This document shows positions 22,647 through 33,694 of a stretch of DNA of 64,000 nt, in pieces. The stretch is from Ampullaceana balthica (lineage: Eukaryota > Mollusca > Gastropoda > Lymnaeidae). Position 1 is the stretch's first letter, and each line of letters opens with the position of its first letter. The stretch is from assembly GCA_944989445.1 (NCBI GenBank), contig CALYLW010000121.1, forward strand, positions 760,729-824,728. Reading direction: 5' to 3'. The notes beneath the pieces are model-generated. The model was given only the letters and a program-made list of their open reading frames with translations. It was not told the origin of the DNA and ran no database searches. The position numbers and the translations under genes were made by a program.

Positions 22647-23491
22647 TTGAATCACGGGGTTGAACTCAGATTATCGAATACCGAATAGCGCCAAGATCTC
22701 CATGTTAAAAATTAACTCTCCGTTAAATTGGGTGTGTTGAAGGATATTGGTGGGAAGTATAGGTCAGGGGAAACAGGTATTTCATAAATGAAGGAGATTG
22801 ACTTGGTCGAGTGATGTGGAAATGATGAAATGGATTGTACATGTAGAGTATATTCATAACAGCTTTTAGAAATCAAGAGTTTTGAGAGGCGAGGGTAGAG
22901 AGCATAAAGTACTTGATCTCACTGAAGTAAAATATGAGATTATCGATATGTTATGATCTTTTGGATCGGTAGGTAATTTTGTTTTTGATAGATGATGAAG
23001 TACATTCTATATTTAATTTAATACATATTTTTTTCAAGGAAGCTGGAGTTTATGCAGAACAGGTCAATCATTTTGTAGCACACTTCAATGTCATGCACCC
23101 TTAAAAATAAGAGCGAAATACTGCGGGTGTTTTTTTTTGTGGAGATTGGGGAGCTGCCTCATCTCGCCCCATAAACCACTTAATAAAGAAAATATTGGAT
23201 AAAATTAAATTGCGGCGAGCAATAATTCTGATACATGGGCGTGTGATAGATGATGGCTGGGGATTATGATAAATATCGTGAATAAAAAAAGTATTAAAAT
23301 GTATATCTGATATATCTGTAATTGAGAGATTGATGACTGGGAAATACTTTTAAAAAAAATTATTCACGGGTGTTTGATAGAAGTGATCCATGAAACTTAA
23401 TAGTAATGTTGTCACTGCGTATTTTATGACTTGGAAATAAATTATCAAATGGATCAGGAATTAAAAACACAATTGGCGTCCAGCGTCAACT
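22647..23491. other. Non-coding spacer
   Basis: AT-rich and repeat-poor; I see nothing in it. Confidence 0.5.
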
Positions 23492-25324
23492 TCATACATG
23501 CACTTGATGTCATACATGTACTTTAAGTCATATATGTACTTGATGTGGTACATGTACTTGATGTCATACATGTACTTGATGTCATCCATGCACTTGATGT
23601 CATACATGTACTTGATGTCATACATGTACTTGATGTCATAAATGTACTTGATGTCATACATGTACTTGATGTCATACATGTACTTGATGTCATACATGTA
23701 CTTGATGTCATACATGTATTTGATGTCATACATGTACTTGATGTCATACATGTACTTGATGTCATACATGTACTTGATGTCATACACGTACTTGATGTCA
23801 TACATGCACTTGATGTGGTACATGTACTTTATGTCATACATGTACTTGATGTCATACATGTACTTGATGTCATACATGTACTTTATGTCATACATGTACT
23901 TGATGTCATACATGTACTTTATGTCATACATACACTTGATGTCATACATGTACTTTATGTCATACATGTACTTTATGTCATACATGTACTTGATGTCATA
24001 CATGTACTTGATGTCATACATGTACTTTATGTCATACATGTACTTGATGTCATACATGTACTTGATGTCATACATGTACTTGATGTCATACATGTACTTG
24101 ATGTCATACATGTACTTGATGTCATACATGTACTTTATGTCATACATGTACTTGATGTCATACATGTACTTGATGTCATACATGTACTTGATGTCATACA
24201 TGTACTTTATGTCATACATATACTTTATGTCATACATGTACTTTATGTCATACATGTACTTGATGTGGTACATGTACTTTATGTCATACATGTACTTTAT
24301 GTCATACATGTACTTGATGTCATACATGTACTTGATGTCATACATGTACTTGATGTCATACATGTACTTTATGTCATACATATACTTTATGTCGTACATG
24401 TACTTTATGTCATACATGTACTTTATGTCATACATGTACTTGATGTGGTACATGTACTTTATGTCATACATGTACTTGATGTCATACATGTACTTGATGT
24501 CATACATGTACTTGATGTCATACATGTACTTGATGTCATACATGTACTTGATGTCACACATGTACTTGATGTCATACATGTACTTGATGTCATACATGTA
24601 CTTGATGTCATACATGTACTTGATGTCATACATGTACTTGATGTCACACATGTACTTTATGTCATACATGTACTTGATGTCACACATGTACTTTATGTCA
24701 TACATGTACTTGATGTGGTACATGTACTTGATGTCATACATGCACTTGATGTCATACATGTACTTGATGTCATACATGTACTTTATGTCATACATGCACT
24801 TGATGTCATACATGTACTTGATGTCATACATGTACTTGATGCCATACATGTACTTGATGTCATAATGTACTTGATGTCATACATGTACTTGATGTCATAC
24901 ATGTACTTGATGTCATACATGTACTTGATGTCATACATGTACTTGATGTCATAATGTACTTGATGTCATACATGTACTTGATGCCATACATGTACTTGAT
25001 GTCATAATGTACTTGATGCCATACATGTACTTAATGTCATACATGTACTTGATGTCATACATGTTCTTGATGTCATACATGTACTTGATGTCATACATGT
25101 ACTTTATGTCATACATGTACTTTATGTCATACATGTACTTTATGTCATACATGTACTTTATGTCATACATGTACTTTATGTCATACATGTACTTTATGTC
25201 ATACATGTACTTGATGTCATACATGTACTTGATGTCATACATGTACTTGATGTCATACATGTACTTGATGTCATACATGTACTTGATGTCATACATGTAC
25301 TTGATGTCATACATGTATTTGATG
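23492..25324. repeat. 18-bp satellite, about 102 copies
   Basis: CATACATGTACTTGATGT recurs every 18 bp, with a main alternative CATACATGTACTTTATGT. Each unit carries the palindrome TACATGTA. Three 17-bp units (CATAATGTAC at 24861, 24950 and 25003) shift the frame near the right end, and the spacing between them suggests copying of the shortened unit. Open frames of more than 400 codons on both strands reflect only the stop-free unit. Confidence 0.98.
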
Positions 25325-25688
25325 GATGAAGGACGTTGTTGATTGTATGGGAGTGACGTGTTTCATGGAAATGGCTTGGGTAATCTTGAAGCATGTATTA
25401 TGTCTAAAAGGGATACGGGTGTGGTTTAAAAAAATTAAAATGGTTTTTAGGAGCGTGGACAAGGTACCAACATTTTGTAATGATCCGTCCTTCCTCAGGA
25501 CACTGACGCGAACACCGACCACGCGTTGTCTGAGCGCAATCAATGGAAGGATCCTTGACACACACCGCGTGAGGTCTGAATATTTAAAACAATGTAATTC
25601 AATAGGGGGCCACGTTGCAATAACCTGTTACAAAAATGTTTGTTGTGCGTGAACCCCAAGGCTGGGTTAAAAAATGACGTCATAAACG
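25325..25688. other. Spacer
   Basis: Short frames overlap on both strands with no recognisable product. A TGACGTCA octamer lies at 25675-25682. Confidence 0.45.
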
Positions 25689-25696
25689 TTGCAGCT

Positions 25697-25906
25697 CAGA
25701 GGCGACACTAGGGTTGGTGTCACCCAGTGCGGGCGGTAACCCATGGTGTCATCCCCTCGCGACTTACCCCATAGACCACCTCCGAATCTGCCAGTGCCAA
25801 ATAACGGGAACATACATAATTTTACAATTTGGTGTCACCCCTTATGATTGTGTCACCCGGTGCGGTCCACACGCCCCCCCCCCACCAACCCCTAGTGACG
25901 CCTTTG
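25697..25906. mobile_element. hAT-type MITE, CAGAGGCGTCACTAGGG family (copy 1)
   Basis: It begins CAGAGGCGACACTAGGG and ends CCCCTAGTGACGCCTTTG. The flanks TTGCAGCT (25689-25696) and TTGTAGCT (25907-25914) match at 7/8. The 210-bp body contains repeated GGTGTCACCC motifs. It is the same family as 54610-56490 and 60658-60751. Confidence 0.88.
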
Positions 25907-26117
25907 TTGTAGCTAAACGTGATTTTTTTTCTGATAAAAACGTGTCGCGGTCAAACTGTCACCTGTGTGGGCGGGAGATAGGTTGGGGGTGGAGGGAGGG
26001 GGGTTAACACCACCTATTGTACCACCTCATAAATAATAAATTATTGCATATCAAAGCACGAGGTTGCCAAACACATTTTTGAAATACTCTCGATGTGTTA
26101 CATTTTTTTCATAGTTA

Positions 26118-26816
26118 CTAGACGCCCCGCGGCGTAGCATGCGCCGCAGACTTGCTCATAGATAAGGCAAAGAAAAAATGGGAAGGGGAGAGCGGACACA
26201 AACAGTGGCACGAACAGATGGGAACAACGCGAGTGAACGTTGGGGACCAACGAAAGATTTTTGGGAAGTATTTCGGACATCGCCACAATTTCTGTTTTGT
26301 CACCATATACTCCTGAAGTATTCATGAACTGAGCGTATTGTTGAGAACAAAGGAGAGCTCGTCACCGAAGTTATCCCAATGTTTAGAAACAAATATTACA
26401 GCTATGAAGCCAAGTTGGAGAGCAACAACTTCGTCCATTAACTTTTCCCAGAAATATGCGACCAATAGAAGCAGACAGTTACCTGGTGAAGGAATTGGTA
26501 TAACATTGAACGAAGCTTTTATCCGTGACATGCGAAGCGGTGTTTATGTTCGCTAAGAAAAGTGGGGGGGGGGAGGGGGGGGAGAGAACGGGCATAAGCA
26601 TTTTAAAAAATTAAAAAAACAAATGTTGCCGATTGGGCTTGAACCTAAGACCTTCCGCATGTCAGTCGGGTGTAATAACCAATACACTACGAAATACATG
26701 CACACTATGAAGGAACAACGAAAGTGAATGTAAAAAAACGTTGCTGGTCTCAAGACATGCCCCACCCCTCCACTACCTTCGCTTGTCAACCGTTAACTGT
26801 GATTAGTTGAACCCAG
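26118..26816. mobile_element. CCGCGGCGTAGCAT dispersed element, long copy
   Basis: CCCCGCGGCGTAGCATGCGC, then CAGACTTGCTCATAGATAAG and further matches, pair with 60416-60540. Shared sequence resumes near 26745 (CGCTTGTCAACC versus CGCTTGCCAACC). This copy therefore has about 550 bp that the copy at 60.4 kb lacks, including a tRNA-like segment. Class is unknown. Confidence 0.6.
26625..26695 (-). mobile_element. tRNA-like promoter segment of a SINE
   Basis: On the minus strand TAGTGTATTGG (A-box-like, 26679-26689) and GGTTCAAGCCC (B-box-like, 26635-26645) have tRNA-like spacing. A loop CTGACAT would give a GAC anticodon. The anticodon stem pairs at only three of five positions, so it is a decayed tRNA-derived SINE head rather than a functional tRNA-Val gene. 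Confidence 0.5.
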
Positions 26817-26962
26817 CGAGGGTCATTCGTTATGCTTACTTGCACATGCTCGTTTAGGTGCGTGCGTGGTGTCCCGCATTGTTGGGCGACGTAGAGAATT
26901 ATATATATCCGTCAAAATGACGGAAGATTTCAACTGAAATCTATTTATTTTATTTTAAAAAG

Positions 26963-27262
26963 CACTTTTTTAGGGCGCCTACGGCGCCCAACTTTTTCAA
27001 AAGCCCAACTAACTTGTCCTTGTTTGATAAATACGAAATATTAAACTTTCTGAAATGTACACAAAGTATTTAATTTTTATAATAGGGGTTTGCAGGGCGA
27101 CTACGGCGCCCCCTTTGTTTTTTGATTTATAATTAACCATCATCAAATACTATTTTTACATTGATCCCTTTTCCAAAATTAAAATATTAGCGAAAACGAT
27201 GACGTCATATAATATTTTTTTACAGCGCATATTTAATTTGCACACCTTTTGATGCTTTGGTG
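26963..27262 (-). repeat. Dispersed GGCGCCGTAGG module, inverted copy
   Basis: Minus-strand sequence here matches the duplicated module at 40590-41390. Shared phrases include GGCGCCTACGGCGCCC (palindromic), TTTGTGTACATTTCAG and ATGACGTCATATAATAT. It includes a CRE octamer at 27200. No coding potential is seen. Confidence 0.7.
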
Positions 27263-29045
27263 CAGTAATTTGGTTTTTGCCCTGCTTTCTAAAATTAGTA
27301 GCGTCAGGACAGACTGACTGACTTGCGTGACAATTGCAAATTATATAGTTTTATATATATAGCTTCCTAATTTTGGTCAGGCTTGTACAATTTCGACTTG
27401 AAGTTTCCGATGACTCTATTAAACACAATTAAACTGCCAATGTTTGGTCAGCATTTACAACGTGTGAGTCGTTATAGTCTTCCGTGTGACCACGGAAATA
27501 TTCGGTGAACTTTAAAAGAAAAAGTCAGCTAGGACACAGTCGAAACGAAAACCGAGTTAGGGGTGGAGGGGAGAAGGACGCGAAGAAATGGACATTGGAT
27601 AGCAGGTACAAAAGTGTGTGTGTGTGAATAGAACGAATCTGTGGACAGAAAACAAGGCCATGAGAGTTATATGCTGCTTTTTAATATAAACAAGACTTTT
27701 AATTTTTGAGCGTTCGCCTTCTATTATGAGTGAGCTTGCGTACTTCAATAGATATCGCTCTATTTGTATGTGGTTGGTCTGTGGTGGGTCAGGCCCCGCA
27801 GATCTAATAAGTCGTGAATTTAATCCCTATCAAGAGATCGGATATGAACAACTCGATGCCATGACTGCTCGTGGTGGCAATCAATTATGAAATCGATCAC
27901 ACTGACTTATTTAGTTGATTCTAAAACGTGTGAAATTATCATGAGGCCGTTAATACCAGGAGATAAAGGCTAAGTCTATAGAAAGATTTCAGGACATACA
28001 ATTTTACCGTACTTCTTTTTTCGTTCATTCCTTGTCATACCAGGCTTACATTAATGAGGTTTAAGTGTCTCTATGGGTATATCTAGTGTACATATATCTG
28101 ACGTCTGGAGCTGAGGTCAAACAAATAATTTTTTTCAAAACTATTTTCAACGTATCTTAAATGTTTTCATTTTCCCCCTATCCCCTATTGAAACAATCTC
28201 CTCAATCTGTTGTGTATTTAAGGGATTGGTAAAAAAAAACAACAGTATTTCGTGCAGGTTCACTCCTTAGCCACCAATGTTTGGAGGTTGGTGTTACGTA
28301 AATAAAGTTTCCCTCTCTCTACTTTATGATTTCGATACCTTCTGGTCAGTTCCGAGTTCATTTTTGGGCTTGTTCTAATAGTTTAGCAACCCCTGGCCGA
28401 TGACGTAATGGCTAGATGATGGCTCAAAGTTTATTGCAACACGTCAAGGTGTCGACGGAGGCCGGATTACGTTTTTTTCTGCGCTCACGTGACATCAATG
28501 AACTACAACATCTGGTCACTCCATCCCACGCGGTGGGGTTTTCAATACAAAGCTCAGCTGCGTTGCAATCGTGAATTATAGGTAAGGATGGGGGAATGAG
28601 GAATAGGGCATACGTTTAATAAAAACGGGGGATATTTTTCTTTTGTCCCCGGGGACGTAACGCTCATACCAAAGTCGATGAAATATTCATGCAGTCTAAT
28701 TCAAATGAGATACTTGCCAGCCATTGATACATTTAAAATTCATATTTAATAATTTACAAAAAAGGTCCTCTGTTGAATTGTTTTCTAACTCATAAGACTG
28801 GGGTAAAACAATGACCTGCATTCAGCATTGTGATTGTCATTTAATTTATATATTGCGATGGTGTGACCTTTTAATGTCGTCTTGACTTGATCGAAAAATA
28901 AATATGGTGGAATTTATGAGAGATAAGAGAGTGAACTTAAGCCTCGACGCCTCAGGTTCGTCCTAGCAGGAGTTTCCTACCTAAAAAATTGAGGTGGAGT
29001 TTGGTAAAAACAGGGTCATCGTCATTTATATTTCTATGCAAGTCA
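27263..29045. other. Long non-coding stretch
   Basis: An (AT)-rich segment lies near 27350. No exon, repeat array or RNA gene is supported. Confidence 0.5.
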
Positions 29046-29053
29046 GTTACTGT

Positions 29054-29188
29054 TACGGCTGTACCGGATTCAAATTTTTAAAATCCATCCGACTCAGGGC
29101 TGGATTAATGAAGTGAAATTCTGCCGGAGCCGGATTTATATAAATGGCCGGATTCCGGATTGCTGGAGAAGAAATTCGGTAACCCCTA
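29054..29188. mobile_element. Short hAT-type MITE (135 bp)
   Basis: Termini TACGGCTGTACCGG and CGGTAACCCCTA are imperfect inverted repeats of the TAGGGGTGTACCG type common in hAT elements. Flanks GTTACTGT (29046-29053) and GTTGCTGT (29189-29196) match at 7/8. The interior has GCCGGATT and CCGGATTCCGGATT motifs. Confidence 0.7.
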
Positions 29189-29204
29189 GTTGCTGTTGTC
29201 GTTT

Positions 29205-29233
29205 TTTTGTTTGTTTGTTTGTTTGTTTGTTTG
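29205..29233. repeat. (GTTT)n microsatellite
   Basis: About seven GTTT units. Confidence 0.9.
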
Positions 29234-30066
29234 ATGTTTTGTTTACAGAAAACGTTGTAGTTTACAACAGACAAAACATGTACTACCATGATATGTCCGT
29301 TTTGCTCGCCTCTTCAATCACTTAATGATAAACACATTTCTCGCGCATTCATCTTTGTCGTGGACGGCATATTCCAAATCTTTGCAAAAACTACAATAAA
29401 TGGAAATGTAATATAATGGCCACGGGGGAAAAAAACACGCGTCGATTCCTGGCATTGGTGAACATGCGATGAATGCAGTCCGGGGTTTTACTTAGTGGCG
29501 GCGTCTTTTCTCACTTGGACACGGAGGCTGGCTAAGATGATGAAGCCACGAGAGCGTGACGCGTATTGATTCAAAGGTGAGAAAATGTTACATCGGGGAA
29601 TTGTGTGTAAAGTCAAATATCTCATGTCAAATTGACGGTTTGTTCAAGCGCCTTTCATTTTTAATAAACCCACCACTATTTAACATTGCTGTCTCTCTCC
29701 TCATGACTGTCATCACCGCATCTCTCGACTCAACCAAGGTCACTTAAACTTAAACTAATTTTTGATCCAAGTGGATGCAATTGTTGATACGCATGCAACT
29801 AAAAAGAATTTCTAAATTCTTATATTGCGCGCACCATCTATTTTCTTACTTATATAATATGGAAAACATCAACCGATAAAATGAAAATTGAAATGAAATA
29901 ATAAACCTAGATGGAAACCGCCATGTTGTTTTCATCAGACTGATCTTTCCGTCGGTTATAGAGTTAGTTACCTTTGCTACCCAGCGACACAGACTACAAT
30001 ATGAGAGATCGGCTCCAATCGATCGAGAATTATACAGGCAAACCCATCAGTAAATTCGGTTAAGAA
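29234..30066. other. Non-coding spacer
   Basis: No feature is supported. Confidence 0.5.
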
Positions 30067-30121
30067 ATGCATACGCACAGGCGCACTCACACGCACGCAC
30101 ACACAACCACACACACACACA
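30067..30121. repeat. CA-rich microsatellite
   Basis: Imperfect (CA)n with GCAC and CTCAC interruptions. Confidence 0.9.
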
Positions 30122-30745
30122 TGGGAATGGATCTATTGGATCTGAGGACGCATGCAACAAATAAAAGTCGTGTAACGATATTGTTCACTGTTTGCTTTTT
30201 CAAACAATCTTTATTGTTGCAAAAGTCTATGTTAAATGTAATAAGACAATCAAAGTTTTGTTAACACTCTAATAAAAACATAACTCACATGAGCCACAGA
30301 AACCTCAGCTGGAAATGTCGCCCCCCCCTCCAATATAAGTGCCGCCCTGGACGGACATTCAATCACATTCACTCTTTCTATGCCCGGCGATTTATACATC
30401 GAAACGTGAATGGTCTGTTATATATATTTTGTAAAGTAAATTTTATACTATAAACATTTTGTAAAGTGAATGAGATATATTGTATTGTAATTGTATATAT
30501 CCCGTGTATGCTTTGACCCACTGACAATATCTCGCGTGGTTTAGAGAGGGCAAAAAATAAGCACCTTAACCCAGTCCTCAAATTAACAGGATCTCGTGTA
30601 AGTACGGCGATCTCATCAGCGGTCAGACTGTCCCGATCGATTCTTAAAATTGGCACGGCTTTCGCATGGCCTCGCCGCGACGAGCAGAGGCGTCAGTTAG
30701 GGCGTCACGTTAGGCGTCAGAGAAGACTCTTTTGTCGATACACCG

Positions 30746-30898
30746 ATGGCGGACAAGGCGTGGCTGATTCAGCCAATCGAATGTCAGTTGAGCGGAAGTC
30801 GCGTTCGCTTAACAGACGTGCATTTTAGTTTCGGATCAATGCTTTGCGAAATAAGAAGAACGTTAATTAAATTGCGAAACCTTCTGGAGGCACTTCAG
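30746..30898 (+). CDS. Weak candidate first coding exon
   Basis: An ATG in good context (CACCGATGG) opens a frame reading MADKAWLIQPIECQLSG and continuing with LTDVHFSFGSMLCEIRR and LRNLLEALQ. It then reaches CAG|GTTGAA, a poor donor, and AT-rich low-complexity codons. The first 50 residues look protein-like and amphipathic. No family is recognised and no second exon found. Confidence 0.3.
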
Positions 30899-31293
30899 GT
30901 TGAAAAAAATAAGGCAATCAAATTTAGTAATTTTTTAATTATTTTTTTTTGGGTTAAAATTTTTAAATGGCATTTTCGAAAAAAAACGCGTTAAAATTGT
31001 AACCGCACGTGACGGTGTTAAGCCAGTCGAAGACACTTGTTGCTCTTAGAGATCCTCCTACCCTTGATAATGACAAGTGAAAACAAACAAAAGGAAATGA
31101 TTGTGCAAACAACAAACTGGTTAGCGAGCTAGAGAGAATAAACTGACATCTAAATATCAAGCACATTACGACTGCTATAAACAAACGCACATCGCACAGG
31201 ACAAGCAAATGTTGACAATGTAAGTGTGCGAAGGGTTAACTTTAAAAAATATCAGCTATCTAGCAACTGCTTCAGTTTTGATGTGTGTTAAAT
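30899..31293. other. Non-coding spacer
   Basis: Nothing recognisable was found. Confidence 0.5.
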
Positions 31294-31602
31294 CAAAGCT
31301 TCTCAAAGTGGTGGTCCGCGGACCAGTGCTGGTCCATGGGCATTCCACCCCCGGCCCGCGGAAGTTATCAAGAAAGGACAGAAAAAATATAATTAAAATT
31401 CTCCATTTGCAACCCATAATACAAAACAATTTAAAATTAAAATATGTCAATTTTTCGACAATAAGCCCATTAAATAAAACAAGTTAAATAAAAGGAACTA
31501 CATTTCGCTACCACGTCAGTACAGGTAAAATAGTGCACAGGTCCCTGGAGCAATGGAAAAATTCCTGCCGGTCCGCCATACTAAGAAGTTTGAGAAGCAC
31601 TG
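31294..31602. mobile_element. hAT-type MITE, CAGTGCTTCTCAAAGT family (copy 3)
   Basis: The left end is CAAAGCTTCTCAAAGTG, with two changes from the family consensus, and the right end is TTTGAGAAGCACTG. The body aligns with the 20748-21048 copy, including the GGTCCGCGGACC palindrome. Flanking 8-mers do not match, so the duplication is lost or one flank was rearranged. Confidence 0.8.
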
Positions 31603-31946
31603 CACCTGATGACACCCGGCAGTTCAGATCAGATTGTCAAACCCGAGCTGCCGGGGCAAGGTGTAAAGGTTTAGTTCTTTTGCCAAGTGTCGGCCTATGA
31701 GAAATTAATTCAAACAGACTCCAATCTCCTTGCGTGGAGGTCTCTGTTCGAGGTACTTTCTTAAAGTTTCCTTCAATGGACACAGATATCAGGGTCAAGG
31801 TCAGTTCAGCTTCTTTTATCAACCACCACCGTCTCCTTAAGAGGTTAGCAATGGTCCCTTAAGCTGATGCGTGGCTGCGCAGGTATCTGACCGACGCCGC
31901 GCAGCGGTTTATAATTACCGCGTAAATTTGGTAAAATATTGCAAAA
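31603..31946. other. Spacer
   Basis: No feature is supported. Confidence 0.45.
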
Positions 31947-32270
31947 ATGGCTGCTCTGCAACTTTGCGCACAAGCTGTTTTTTTTTCTTACTTTGCACAT
32001 GGGCCAACCGACCTTAGACTGAACATTGAAGGGGAGGTATACCAAATCAAAAAACCCCGGGGCCGACTCACTCTAATAGGAGCAAGGCGGTCACTTGGTC
32101 ACACTTATGAAGCGTCCGAAGGACAACTTCCTTGGATGGGGCCGCTGTTACTTCGATACGATTTGGGCATAATTTACGATCCTATGATTTGGGTCAATGC
32201 AGATAAACCGGATCTCCACCGGTACCCACGTCGGACAAGCACAAGAATATCCCCCTCCCCTTCCCGCTGA
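31947..32270 (+). CDS. Doubtful 107-codon open frame
   Basis: The ATG has a strong eukaryotic context (AAAATGG, A at -3 and G at +4). The frame is open for 107 codons, with RLNIEGEVYQIKKPRG and LLLRYDLGIIYDP. It is intronless, has no signal peptide or known domain, and is not tandemly repeated. It may be chance or part of an unrecognised mobile element. Confidence 0.22.
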   Translation: MAALQLCAQAVFFSYFAHGPTDLRLNIEGEVYQIKKPRGRLTLIGARRSLGHTYEASEGQLPWMGPLLLRYDLGIIYDPMIWVNADKPDLHRYPRRTSTRISPSPSR

Positions 32271-32384
32271 AGGTTACCACAGAGACTTGGACCACACCAA
32301 GCACTAAAGAGACACAGTGGTTCGTCTACTTCTACATCTCAAGTTTGGCGCAAATGCTTTTTATTTTTGTAAACACAACTTTGG

Positions 32385-32640
32385 CGGCTGGATAGCGAAG
32401 TCATTAGTGCGTTCGCCTCACAAGCTGAGGGGCGTGGGATCGATTCGACGTTAAAGCCACTATAAACATGTTGATGAATGACTAACGCTAAGATGTCCTC
32501 CGCTGACCTGGAGAGGGCTGGGCGCCGCCAGGTCTATCAAGCCCGAGAATGTTCTAATGGAAACACTAATGGAAACATTAGAACCCCCTACGACTACGGG
32601 GTTATAACGACCACGAGGTTATGGGACTAAAAAAAAATAA
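32385..32640 (+). mobile_element. tRNA-derived SINE (family B)
   Basis: The head has an A-box-like GGATAGCGAAGTCATTAG (from 32390) and a B-box-like GGATCGATTCG (32438-32448). Between them CCTC-N-GAGG gives an anticodon-arm-like hairpin. A body and an (AAT)n-like tail near 32628-32645 follow. The order of head, body and short A/T-rich tail is typical of SINEs. The body differs from family A. Confidence 0.65.
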
Positions 32641-32795
32641 TAATAATTTTAAATGAAAGGAAAACTTGTACGTCTCTTAAAAATAGTTTTAAAAAATAAT
32701 TAAAGGCGTGATTTTATATTTTAAAAAGTCGCTCTTACTTTCCCCGTTAATAATTGTTTCACAAAATGTATTTGTTTTTAATCATGTTATTATAA

Positions 32796-32925
32796 TAATA
32801 ACCCCTTTCAGACCATGACGGCCTATGGGGCAGGAGAAGTGGCGTTCACAAGTTTCATTGAGCCATCCCTAACGAGCAAGGGATTGCGTGGCTAGAGCAA
32901 TGCACATCCGGGGACCTCCATAAAA
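32796..32925 (-). mobile_element. SINE family A body, inverted copy
   Basis: The minus strand matches the body of the 13266-13450 SINE: CTTGCTCGTTAGGGATGG, CTTGTGAACGC and GCCCCATAGGCCGTCATGG. Its 3' tail is (AAT/ATT)-like instead of GTAATT. The tRNA head is missing, so it is 5' truncated. Confidence 0.6.
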
Positions 32926-33369
32926 ACCATTTGGCTCAAACGTGTGTTTTATTTTCGTCTTATTTCTTTAAAAAAAGACTATAACATATTTGTTCCACAA
33001 GTTATTTTTATCAAAGTTTTTAAATGCAGCCCCCCTCATGCAAATGTTGTTTTCATGGAAAACCCGATTGTCAAGAAGACCTCGCCAGCACCCCATAAAC
33101 ATTTTATGTTCATGTCCGATTCTTATGTCTTTACTTTCATTGGGTTGCATTCACTTAATTGTCCAATTAAAGTTACCCTCTAGCAGTTAATGGAACACAA
33201 ATGGAAGGAAACGGATCAATCTATTACGAAATAAAAACTACATGAAACGACTAGAGCGCATGTAAGAAATACGCAATATTGGATTAAAGCAGGGGTTCTA
33301 ACCCTGATTGAAAAGTTGTCGAGGTACAAGGGTTACGTTTCTTGGGTCAATTTTATTTAGTGGATTAAA
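32926..33369. other. Spacer with one hAT-like terminus
   Basis: AGCAGGGGTTCTAACCCTG near 33291 looks like a hAT left end without a partner. Otherwise nothing was seen. Confidence 0.4.
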
Positions 33370-33675
33370 TACTATAGTAGTATAGTATATTATAGTATAG
33401 TGTAGTATAGTATAGTATAGTATAGTATAGTATAGTGTATAGTATAGCATAGATAGCATAGCATAGTATAGTATAGTATAGTATAGTATAGTATAGTATA
33501 GTATAGTATAGTATAGTATAGTATAGTATAGTATAGTATAGTATAGTATAGTATAGTATAGTATAGTATAGTATAGTATAGTATAGTATAGTATAGTATA
33601 GTATAGTATAGTATAGTATAGTATAGTATAGTAATAGTATAGTATAGTATAGTATAGTATAGTATAGTATAGTAG
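33370..33675. repeat. (TATAG)n pentanucleotide satellite
   Basis: About 60 TATAG units with a few indels and an ATAGCATAG interruption near 33445-33465. It ends 19 bp before the hAT element at 33695. Confidence 0.98.
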
Positions 33676-33694
33676 TAACTCGTAGTTTATAGAG

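Noticed and set aside
23492..25324. Open frames of more than 400 codons on both strands
   Set aside because: The 18-bp unit has no stop in several frames on both strands. The peptides are pure unit translations with no start context, splice signals or flanking coding sequence.
25326..25652. 108-codon plus-strand frame after the 18-bp array
   Set aside because: Overlapped by an equally long minus-strand frame; no domain, splice signals or conserved motif.
26625..26695. Functional tRNA-Val gene
   Set aside because: The A and B boxes are recognisable, but the anticodon stem pairs at only three of five positions and the acceptor stem is not complementary. A SINE head fits better.
30685..30725. 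Complete member of the CAGAGGCGTCACTAGGG family
   Set aside because: Only a partial left-end match; no right terminus nearby and no target duplication.
33291..33340. Another complete hAT element starting CAGGGGTTCTAACCC
   Set aside because: No matching right end or 8-bp duplication could be found.
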